Assembly (NCBI GenBank): GCA_019308645.1
Contig: JAFDHR010000189.1
Location: 1-5,240, forward strand
From: Deltaproteobacteria bacterium
Lineage (GTDB): Bacteria > Desulfobacterota > DSM-4660 > Desulfatiglandales > B25-G16
Direction of reading: 5' to 3'
DNA length: 5,240 nucleotides
The position numbers and the translations under genes were made by a program. The notes under the pieces were generated by a model. The model was not told the DNA's origin. It made no database searches and worked only from the letters and a program-made list of their open reading frames with translations. Below, one piece after another: positions 1 through 5,091 of the stretch; positions within the stretch are counted from its first letter, which is position 1, and the number at the start of each line of letters is the position of its first letter.

Positions 1-8
1 AGGCGAAC

Positions 9-218
9 ATGAGAAAGATGCTTAAAAGGTTATTTATAATATTGGCTGTCTTATGTATCCCTGTCGGATTTTTTGTCAAACACGAGCATGCTGTCTTTTT
101 TTGGCACAAAATACCGTCAGTTGAGGCGATTTTTGGATTTATTGGGACCTTTCTATTGATAGTGGCCACAGCGATACTGACTTCCTTTGCACAAAAGAAG
201 GAGGATTTCTATGATTAA
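9..218 (+). CDS. Small two-helix membrane protein coupled to an antiporter subunit
   Basis: This gene encodes 69 residues. A basic N-terminus (RKMLKR) precedes one hydrophobic segment at about residues 7-24. A short His/Trp/Phe-rich stretch (KHEHAVFFWHKIP, about 24-36) follows, then a second hydrophobic segment at about 39-61. The polar tail ends KKEDFYD. The basic start and two helices suggest a hairpin inner-membrane protein. Its stop lies inside the start of the next gene: the ATG at 211 and the TAA at 216-218 overlap by 8 bp, which indicates translational coupling. From memory, similar short proteins with an aromatic/His loop and a K-E-D-Y/F-Y-D-like tail occur beside MrpD-type subunits in Desulfobacterota; I could not check this. 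An accessory or assembly subunit of the antiporter complex is inference. Only 8 bases precede the ATG, so its ribosome binding site (AGGCG at 1-5) may be incomplete. The in-frame ATG at 18 is an alternative start. Confidence 0.75.
   Translation: MRKMLKRLFIILAVLCIPVGFFVKHEHAVFFWHKIPSVEAIFGFIGTFLLIVATAILTSFAQKKEDFYD
196..204 (+). promoter_or_regulatory. Strong Shine-Dalgarno fixing the antiporter start
   Basis: AGAAGGAGG lies 6 bases before the ATG at 211 and inside the 3' end of the upstream small gene. It supports ATG 211 over the in-frame TTG at 187, which has no comparable site and would add eight polar residues before the first membrane helix. Confidence 0.85.
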
Positions 219-1974
219 GGCTATTCCACCTGCCTTTTTCTTTATCCTTGGGGCAATGCTGATCCCCTTTTTCAAGGGAAAATTAAAGCAGGTATACATT
301 CTTGTGGTTCCTGCGTTGGCATTTTTAGATATCTTATATCTAACTCCAGGCACAAGCTGGGTATATAACTTTTTGGGTTATGACCTCATCTTTTGCAAGG
401 TTGATAGACTGAGTCTGGTAGTAGGATATATATTTGTCATTATAGGGTTTTTGGCCATACTCTATAGCCTGCATGTAAAACAGGATGGGCAACATATAGC
501 AGCCTTCCTGTATGTTGGAAGCTCTTTAGGGGTAGTCTTTGCTGGAGATTTGTTTAGCCTATTTGCCTTCTGGGAAATTATGGCTGTGACATCTGTTTTT
601 CTTATATGGTTTCAAAAGGACAAGGAATCCCTTAATGCCGGCTTTAGGTATATTCTAATGCACATATTTGGTGGCTGTAGCCTGTTAGCTGGTATTATTA
701 TTTATACTGTCAGCAAAGGATCCATTGATGTGGCCATCCTGGAACCGAGCCCTGCCTACTGGCTCATACTTATTGGGTTTGGACTAAATACTGCCTTTAT
801 CCCTATTCATACATGGTTACCGGATGCATACCCTGAAGGGACTATTACAGGGAGTGTGTTTCTTTCCGTTTTCACTACAAAAACAGGTGTTTATGCATTA
901 GCCAGATGTTTTGCAGGCACTGATTTGATAGCCTATATGGGCGGGATCATGGCGGTATATGGTGTTATATTTGCCTTACTTCAGAATGACGCTCGAAGAC
1001 TCCTTGCCTACCATATTGTCAGCCAGGTAGGATACATGGTTGCAGGTATTGGAATAGGAACCGCACTTGCTGTAAATGGTGGGATAGCCCATGTCTTTAA
1101 TCACATTTTGTATAAGGCATTACTCTTTATGAGTATGGGATCTGTTATATATATGACCGGAAAAAGAAAGTTAACAGAGATGGGGGGGTTAGCAAAGTTT
1201 ATGCCTGTTACCTGTGTTGTCTTTCTTATAGCTGCCCTTTCCATTTCCGGTGCACCAGGATTTAATGGATTTGTAAGTAAAGGGATGATTATAGCCTCTG
1301 CGGTAGAGGCGCACATGCCAGTATTAGAGCTCATGTTGATCCTGGCATCCGTGGGAACATTTCTCTCCTTTGTGAAACTTGGTTATTTTGCCTTCTTTGC
1401 TAAAAACCCCGAGATAAGCTCCAAGGAGGCACCCTTTAACATGCAACTATCAATGATATTGACCGCATTATCCTGTGTCTTTATTGGTCTTTACCCTAAG
1501 ATACTCTTTGACATACTGCCCTATAGCGTGGTTGATTATCACCCATTTACCCTTTCCCACATATTTGGCGTTATTCAACTCTTTATGTTAGCCGGAGTAG
1601 CTTTTATATTAGCCAAAGCAATGGTTGTGCCTCACAGAGCAACTATCTTAGATTTTGACTATTTCTATCGAATGGGAGGAAGAGGATTGATATGGGTATG
1701 CACTGTGCCTATGAGCAACTTAAGGACTACATTGCAGGTGCGCTTTTCCAGGGCAGTATATATCATTGCCCGCTTAGCCAAAAATCCCATCTCGATCCTT
1801 GAGATACCAACAGCATATGTTTATTTACGAATCACCAAAGGGCTGAGATATGTAAGTGGGTTTTCTACTGGTGAGACTTATGACGAAAACTTATATAGAA
1901 GACCTATCGGTGTGGGAGTTCTTTTAGCAATTATACTCCTCTTTGCTTTTGCTTTGATTTATTTTATTTTTTAA
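211..1974 (+). CDS. MrpD/NuoL-type proton antiporter subunit (Proton_antipo_M family)
   Basis: This 587-residue polytopic membrane protein has roughly 14-15 helices and belongs to the family that includes MrpA/MrpD, NuoL/M/N and the membrane-bound hydrogenase antiporter subunits. Visible hallmarks are a TM5-type Glu in FAFWEIM (E122), the HTWLPDAYPEG loop (200-210), a TM7-type Lys in TTKTGVYALAR (K224), the HVFNHILYKALLFMSMG segment (H298, K302) and a TM12-type Lys in GFNGFVSKGM (K357). These match the buried charged residues that carry protons in the family. The 'YPEG' loop and TKxGVYAL pattern look more MrpD-like than NuoL-like. After the core, residues about 480-565 (DFDYFYR, then a basic amphipathic stretch) lead to a last helix at 566-587, similar to the extended C-terminus of NuoL-like subunits. 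It overlaps the small gene by 8 bp. No quinone-binding or hydrogenase subunit is in the window, so the parent complex (Mrp, complex I-like or hydrogenase-like) and the ion (H+ or Na+) cannot be decided. Confidence 0.93.
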   Translation: MIKAIPPAFFFILGAMLIPFFKGKLKQVYILVVPALAFLDILYLTPGTSWVYNFLGYDLIFCKVDRLSLVVGYIFVIIGFLAILYSLHVKQDGQHIAAFLYVGSSLGVVFAGDLFSLFAFWEIMAVTSVFLIWFQKDKESLNAGFRYILMHIFGGCSLLAGIIIYTVSKGSIDVAILEPSPAYWLILIGFGLNTAFIPIHTWLPDAYPEGTITGSVFLSVFTTKTGVYALARCFAGTDLIAYMGGIMAVYGVIFALLQNDARRLLAYHIVSQVGYMVAGIGIGTALAVNGGIAHVFNHILYKALLFMSMGSVIYMTGKRKLTEMGGLAKFMPVTCVVFLIAALSISGAPGFNGFVSKGMIIASAVEAHMPVLELMLILASVGTFLSFVKLGYFAFFAKNPEISSKEAPFNMQLSMILTALSCVFIGLYPKILFDILPYSVVDYHPFTLSHIFGVIQLFMLAGVAFILAKAMVVPHRATILDFDYFYRMGGRGLIWVCTVPMSNLRTTLQVRFSRAVYIIARLAKNPISILEIPTAYVYLRITKGLRYVSGFSTGETYDENLYRRPIGVGVLLAIILLFAFALIYFIF

Positions 1975-1981
1975 AAACTCG

Positions 1982-1997
1982 GTAACTATTCAGCCAC
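1982..1997 (+). repeat. 16-mer dispersed repeat, copy 1
   Basis: GTAACTATTCAGCCAC starts 8 bases after the antiporter stop codon and is identical to 4972-4987. It is followed by CACAAATGAA-type units (2005-2024) and forms the outer part of the left inverted-repeat arm. Confidence 0.8.
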
Positions 1998-2009
1998 GAA
2001 TGGACACAA

Positions 2010-2186
2010 ATGAACACAAATGAACCTGCCAGCCATCCGGCAGGCGGGTCTGTAGATATTATTATTGATGCGCATATAGCTCAAACTCTTAATTATTTGA
2101 AGGCAACTCGCCTGCGTTTAGCAATTATCTTGAATTTTCGAGAGAAAAACTTGAATATAAAAAAATTGTTAAATAATTGTTCGTGA
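2010..2186 (+). pseudogene. GxxExxY (PDDEXK_3-like) protein remnant, C-terminal part only
   Basis: An open frame from ATG 2010 to TGA 2184-2186 encodes 58 residues. Residues about 20-53 (DAHIAQTLNYLKATRLRLA, then ILNFREKNLNIKKLL) resemble the C-terminal end of GxxExxY proteins, where a HxAQxLxYLKxTGLxxGLLxNF pattern followed by KxxxKRxV is typical. This is recalled family knowledge, not a search. The N-terminal region that names the family and most of the nuclease-like core are absent. The first ~14 codons come from the repeat arm and the palindrome and look noncoding in origin. There is no clear Shine-Dalgarno before ATG 2010. The frame is open to the expected end, so it is a truncated rather than frameshifted copy. 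The function of intact members is not established; I expect no activity here. A recently acquired small expressed protein is possible but less likely. Confidence 0.65.
2025..2044. repeat. Short palindrome CCTGCC-N8-GGCAGG
   Basis: A perfect 6-bp stem (2025-2030 with 2039-2044) encloses an 8-base loop and is followed by CGGG. It is G+C-rich in an A+T-rich gap and sits between the left repeat arm and the retained GxxExxY-like segment. No T-tract follows, so it is not a standard terminator. Confidence 0.6.
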
Positions 2187-2214
2187 TAATTAGTGATCAT
2201 TTGTGGCTGAGTAG
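2181..2214 (-). repeat. Right inverted-repeat arm
   Basis: Read on the minus strand, this arm begins CTACTCAGCCACAAATGATC and matches the left arm 1986-2019 at 26 of 34 positions. It overlaps the last two codons of the GxxExxY-like frame and ends 36 bases before the next start codon, so it may sit within that gene's promoter or leader. I see no convincing -35/-10 pair there. Confidence 0.6.
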
Positions 2215-2236
2215 AGATATCCAAAATATGTTAAAA

Positions 2237-2244
2237 AAGGAGAG
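2237..2244 (+). promoter_or_regulatory. Shine-Dalgarno of the universal stress protein gene
   Basis: AAGGAGAG lies 6 bases before ATG 2251 and fixes that start codon. Confidence 0.8.
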
Positions 2245-2250
2245 CCAGTT

Positions 2251-3096
2251 ATGGAAATCAAAAAGATGCTGTTTGTAACAGATTTTGAAGAATTGTGGTT
2301 TGATGCCTTACGATCATTAATGGTTCTTAGAGAATCAGGCCTTGACCATGTGGTGCTCATGCACGTGATAGATCGTAGTATAGGCTATTATACTACGGAT
2401 GAAAAAAAGAGGCTTACGGCAATGGCTGAAGTCCGTTTTGTAGATTGGGCACAAAGTCTATATGAGGAGGGCATGGAATGTGGATCGTATATCGTGGTGG
2501 GAGATACGGTTTCTAAGGTTCTTGAAACTGAGAAGGAGGAAGAGGCAGACCTTATTGTAATAAGTCGTCAGAAGAGGACTAAACTGCAAAAGCTCTATAT
2601 TGATTCTAAGACAATAGAACTAATTAGAAAAGCTGCAACACCGGTCCTGGTACATAAATACAAGTTAGACTCCGGCAAGGTGAATGACAGGCTGTTTGAG
2701 AGACCACTTTTGGCAACGGATTTTTCTCCTCCAGCTAATAGGGCGCTGGAGTTTTTAGTCGGTATTAAAAATGCTATCAAAAAACTACAGGTAATCCACG
2801 TTGAAACTGAAAAGGATATGACTGGTCTGGGGAAAAGAGGGCTTATGAAAAAGGAAAGGGAGAATAGAAAAAAACTCGATGAATTATGCGAAGCCCTTGA
2901 AAGTGAGGGAATAGAAGCAGAATATCATCTCTATATTGGCGATTTCACCCAGATTGAAAATGCAGCCCGGGAACGTGATGCCACTCTCATTGCCACAGGG
3001 ACGAGTGGAAAGAGTGCCTGGCAGGCGAGGTGGTTGGGAAGTGTTTCTCAGCAGGTAGCAGAGGTATCAGAGTTGCCCACATTATTAGTTCCTTAA
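2251..3096 (+). CDS. Tandem-domain universal stress protein (UspA family)
   Basis: This 281-residue soluble protein contains two UspA folds in tandem, and the length is typical of that class. Domain 1 is about residues 3-137: beta-1 KKMLFVTDF with D11, HVVLMHVID at 33-41, then ADLIVISRQKR and TPVLVHKYK. Domain 2 is about 150-281: RPLLATDFSPPANRALEF with D157, LQVIHVE, ADDR-free acidic/basic linker, then ATLIATGTSGKSAW and ELPTLLVP. Domain 2 has an exact G-2X-G-9X-G-S nucleotide-binding pattern (G250, G253, G263, S264), so ATP binding is expected there. The matching stretch of domain 1 (SRQKRTKLQKLYIDS) lacks the glycines and is probably non-binding. A Lys/Glu-rich segment (about 186-220) lies in the usual variable region. 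USPs near membrane transport genes often serve stress or energy-linked regulation; a link to the upstream antiporter is inference. The preceding gap contains the repeat unit, so co-transcription with the upstream pair is uncertain. Confidence 0.93.
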   Translation: MEIKKMLFVTDFEELWFDALRSLMVLRESGLDHVVLMHVIDRSIGYYTTDEKKRLTAMAEVRFVDWAQSLYEEGMECGSYIVVGDTVSKVLETEKEEEADLIVISRQKRTKLQKLYIDSKTIELIRKAATPVLVHKYKLDSGKVNDRLFERPLLATDFSPPANRALEFLVGIKNAIKKLQVIHVETEKDMTGLGKRGLMKKERENRKKLDELCEALESEGIEAEYHLYIGDFTQIENAARERDATLIATGTSGKSAWQARWLGSVSQQVAEVSELPTLLVP

Positions 3097-3121
3097 TCAA
3101 GAAAGCGAAGGCGGTCAAACG

Positions 3122-3195
3122 TATTGAAATTCAGGAATATATTGAAATGTCAGGATATTTCAGCTTTTCAGAGGAATTGTAGTTCAGGAAGTTGT
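3122..3195 (+). repeat. Cluster of TCAGGA-type repeated motifs
   Basis: Two near-identical ~19-base units, TATTGAAATTCAGGAATAT (3122-3140) and TATTGAAATGTCAGGATAT (3140-3158), are head to tail. Two shorter relatives follow: TTCAGAGGAATTGTA (3167-3181) and TTCAGGAAGTTGTA (3183-3196). The TCAG cores start at 3131, 3150, 3168 and 3184, so spacing is 19, 18 and 16 bases. The cluster lies 60-140 bases before the kinase gene and could be a regulator-binding array, though simple duplication would look the same. Confidence 0.45.
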
Positions 3196-3205
3196 AAGGA
3201 TAAAT

Positions 3206-3241
3206 ATGATGCTCAATGTAGATAAAATCCTGTCCTATTGA
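3206..3241 (+). CDS. Possible 11-residue leader peptide before the kinase gene
   Basis: ATG 3206 is preceded by AAGGA (3196-3200) at 5-base spacing and reads MMLNVDKILSY before TGA at 3239-3241. It ends 17 bases before the kinase ATG and is in a different frame. The spacing of its ribosome binding site is good, but a frame this short can arise by chance. It shows no run of a single regulatory amino acid and no attenuator-like hairpin, so any leader role is speculative. Confidence 0.2.
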   Translation: MMLNVDKILSY

Positions 3242-3245
3242 TCGC

Positions 3246-3253
3246 AAGAAGGG
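3246..3253 (+). promoter_or_regulatory. Shine-Dalgarno deciding the kinase start
   Basis: AAGAAGGG ends 5 bases before ATG 3259. This favours the ATG over the in-frame TTG at 3238, which would add seven residues and has no good site before it. Confidence 0.75.
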
Positions 3254-3258
3254 ATAAG

Positions 3259-4950
3259 ATGAGAGATATCTTAAATAATTCCAACATCGCTGTCGTCGGA
3301 GGAGGCAGAGTCTGCAAGGCTATGCTTAAGATCGTCATGGGGAAGAATTTCCATCAGAAAATGGCCATCCTCGGCGTAGCGGATATAAATGAGCGGGCTG
3401 AGGGCCTGGTATATGCCAAAGAGAAAGGGATATTTATAACCCTGAACTACAGGGACCTCTATAACATCGAAGGGCTGGATCTGATCATAGAGGTCACAGG
3501 AGATGATCGGTTACTGGAGGAAATCAAGTCGACGAAACCAACAAATGTAAGGCTTATAGACCACCTCGAGGCTATGTCCGTCTGGGATTTCCTTCAGATC
3601 GAAGAACAAAGCGTGAGGAGTCAAAGGGAGCTAAGGGAACGTATATGCGAGCCAGATGAGATCGAGAAGGAATTTGTCTTATTTTCCCATCAGCTTGCCA
3701 GAATCGTGGAGGAAAGGACCAGGCACCTGCAGTCCGTAGAGAGAGAAATCGTTGAAAGGGAGAGGGCACTGTCGCAGATAATCGACGGAAATACTATACC
3801 AACCTTTGTGATAAACAGGGATCACATTGTAACCCACTGGAACAGGGCCTGCGAAAAACTTTTTGGTTATAAGGCTGGGGAGATAGTGGGAACGAATAAG
3901 CAGTGGGTACCCTTCAGGCCGGAAAAAAGGCCCATAATGGCTGATGTTATAGTGGATGAAATGGAGGAGGAGGAGATTGATAAATACTATGGCCATAGTT
4001 GGCGGAAGTCGGCTCTCATCCAAGGCGCGTATGAGGCAGAGGAATTCTTTCCACACATAGGTGAGAAAGGCAAATGGCTCTTCTTTACGGCTTCGCCGAT
4101 TAAAAATGCCGATGGGAAGACAGTTGGCTCAATTGAAACCTTCTGGGATACAACAGAGCGCAGAGAGGCTAAGGAGGCATTGCAAACCGCTCATGATGAC
4201 CTGGAGCAAAAAACGACGGAACTTGAGCAAGCAAACATAGAGCTAAAAAAGCTTGATGAACTTAGATCTTCTTTTCTGGCAAATATGTCCCATGAACTCA
4301 GGACCCCGCTCAATTCTATAATTGGCTATACGGAACTGCTCATAGATAGGATAGATGGGGATGTTAACGAAGAGCAAGAGAACAGCCTGGCAAAGGTCCA
4401 TAATAATGCTAAAAATTTGCTCACCTTAATCAATGAAATTTTGGATATGTCCAGGATTGAATCTGGAAGAGTGGAATTAGACTTGAGCGCAGTCGATGTA
4501 CAGGATATTATCCAGACAACTATCTCAAGCCTTGAACCAATGATAAACAAAAAGCAGTTGATTATAGATACAGCTTTTGATGAAAATTTACCACTGGCAT
4601 ATGCAGACCCCGATAAGGTCAGGCAAGTGATAACAAATCTATTGCATAATGCCATTAAATTTACCTCGAAGGGTCGTATTACCTTAAGTGCCAGACGGTC
4701 CCAGACACCTAAATTTGTTGAGGTATGTATTTCAGACACAGGGATGGGAATCAGAGAAAAGGATTTTGGTAAGCTATTTGATATGTTTACACCCCTTGAT
4801 ATCTCAGCAACCCGTCCATACGGAGGGGTCGGCTTAGGACTGAGTATCTGCAAAGGGTTGGTTGAAATGCAGGGTGGAAATATCTGGGTAGAGAGCAAAT
4901 ACGGAGAGGGCAGTAAGTTTTACTTCACTTTGCCTTTAAAACAAAAATAG
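3259..4950 (+). CDS. Cytoplasmic Rossmann-PAS hybrid sensor histidine kinase
   Basis: This 563-residue kinase has no membrane helix or signal peptide, so it should sense an intracellular signal. Residues about 8-112 form a Rossmann-like domain: NIAVVGGGRVCKAML resembles a dinucleotide loop (G14-G16, with Cys19 where the third Gly is usual), ILGVADIN puts an acidic residue (D42) at the end of the second strand, and LDLIIEVTG resembles the corresponding strand of homoserine/aspartate dehydrogenase-type NAD domains. A charged helix (about 113-170) leads to a PAS domain (about 171-300; PTFVINRDHIVTHWN to SIETFWDTTERR) with a long insertion at about 215-270. A coiled coil (about 301-336) precedes HisKA: H-box SHELRTP with phospho-acceptor H345. 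HATPase_c has the N-box NLLHNAIKFT (N464), G1 DTGMGI (493-498), F-box FGKLFDMF and G2 GGVGLGLS (522-529). All catalytic boxes look intact. There is no receiver domain and no response regulator in the window, so it is an orphan kinase here. NAD(H) or redox sensing is inference. Confidence 0.93.
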   Translation: MRDILNNSNIAVVGGGRVCKAMLKIVMGKNFHQKMAILGVADINERAEGLVYAKEKGIFITLNYRDLYNIEGLDLIIEVTGDDRLLEEIKSTKPTNVRLIDHLEAMSVWDFLQIEEQSVRSQRELRERICEPDEIEKEFVLFSHQLARIVEERTRHLQSVEREIVERERALSQIIDGNTIPTFVINRDHIVTHWNRACEKLFGYKAGEIVGTNKQWVPFRPEKRPIMADVIVDEMEEEEIDKYYGHSWRKSALIQGAYEAEEFFPHIGEKGKWLFFTASPIKNADGKTVGSIETFWDTTERREAKEALQTAHDDLEQKTTELEQANIELKKLDELRSSFLANMSHELRTPLNSIIGYTELLIDRIDGDVNEEQENSLAKVHNNAKNLLTLINEILDMSRIESGRVELDLSAVDVQDIIQTTISSLEPMINKKQLIIDTAFDENLPLAYADPDKVRQVITNLLHNAIKFTSKGRITLSARRSQTPKFVEVCISDTGMGIREKDFGKLFDMFTPLDISATRPYGGVGLGLSICKGLVEMQGGNIWVESKYGEGSKFYFTLPLKQK

Positions 4951-4971
4951 CCTATTTTAATTTAGAAATAA

Positions 4972-4987
4972 GTAACTATTCAGCCAC
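4972..4987 (+). repeat. 16-mer dispersed repeat, copy 2
   Basis: GTAACTATTCAGCCAC is identical to 1982-1997 and starts 22 bases after the kinase stop codon. It continues CAAGGCACAAAGACCCAAAT, another CACAAA-type tail that diverges from copy 1. No inverted partner (GTGGCTGA) is visible between here and 5240. Confidence 0.8.
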
Positions 4988-5043
4988 CAAGGCACAAAGA
5001 CCCAAATAGGGAATAAATATAAATTGAATACTGAAGTTTTCTC

Positions 5044-5068
5044 ATTAATGAGCCTCAGGCTCATTAAT
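5044..5068. repeat. Perfect 11-bp hairpin downstream of the kinase gene
   Basis: ATTAATGAGCC (5044-5054) pairs perfectly with GGCTCATTAAT (5058-5068) around a TCA loop. Only a short T-rich stretch follows (TTTC at 5068-5071), so terminator function on the + strand is possible but weak; on the minus strand no T-tract follows. Confidence 0.65.
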
Positions 5069-5071
5069 TTC

Positions 5072-5091
5072 AATCCCGATTTATCGGGATT
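5072..5091. repeat. Perfect 9-bp hairpin AATCCCGAT/ATCGGGATT
   Basis: AATCCCGAT (5072-5080) and ATCGGGATT (5083-5091) are exact reverse complements around TT; in RNA the innermost pair would open to give a 4-base loop. It is three bases from the preceding hairpin and is followed by AAAAAA, not T residues, so it is not a standard intrinsic terminator on the + strand. Short TCCCGAT-type palindromes recur in many environmental genomes (recalled), which suggests a REP-like dispersed element. Confidence 0.6.

Larger units (their letters stand above)
1986..2214. mobile_element. MITE-like unit bounded by imperfect inverted repeats
   Basis: The arm at 1986-2019 is an imperfect inverted repeat of 2181-2214: aligned without gaps, 26 of 34 positions match. 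The best-conserved part is CTA-TCAGCCAC on the left against GTGGCTGA-TAG on the right. Each arm contains degenerate CACAAA/CACGA-type units. The arms enclose about 160 bp, which hold the GxxExxY-like remnant and a small palindrome. The unit fills most of the gap between the antiporter and universal stress protein genes. No transposase and no clear target-site duplication are visible, so mobility is inferred from the structure and from the further copy of the arm at 4972. Confidence 0.5.

Noticed and set aside
2201..2232. TTGTGG and TATGTT as a promoter for the stress protein gene.
   Set aside because: The spacing of 20 bases and the poor matches do not support a sigma-70 promoter.
3177..3210. 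TTGTAG (3177) with TATGAT (3205) as a promoter for the kinase gene.
   Set aside because: The -10-like box is good, but the spacing of 22 bases is too long and no better -35 is present.
3679..4056. A 125-codon minus-strand open frame opposite the PAS region.
   Set aside because: It lies wholly antisense to a well-supported gene and its translation shows no family features.
4326..4898. A 190-codon minus-strand open frame opposite the kinase catalytic region.
   Set aside because: It mirrors the strongly conserved HisKA/HATPase_c coding strand, has no recognisable domain, and is an antisense shadow.
4944..4958. AAAATA-GCC-TATTTT hairpin at the kinase stop codon as a terminator.
   Set aside because: The six-pair stem is entirely A-T, too weak for an intrinsic terminator, and no long T-tract follows.
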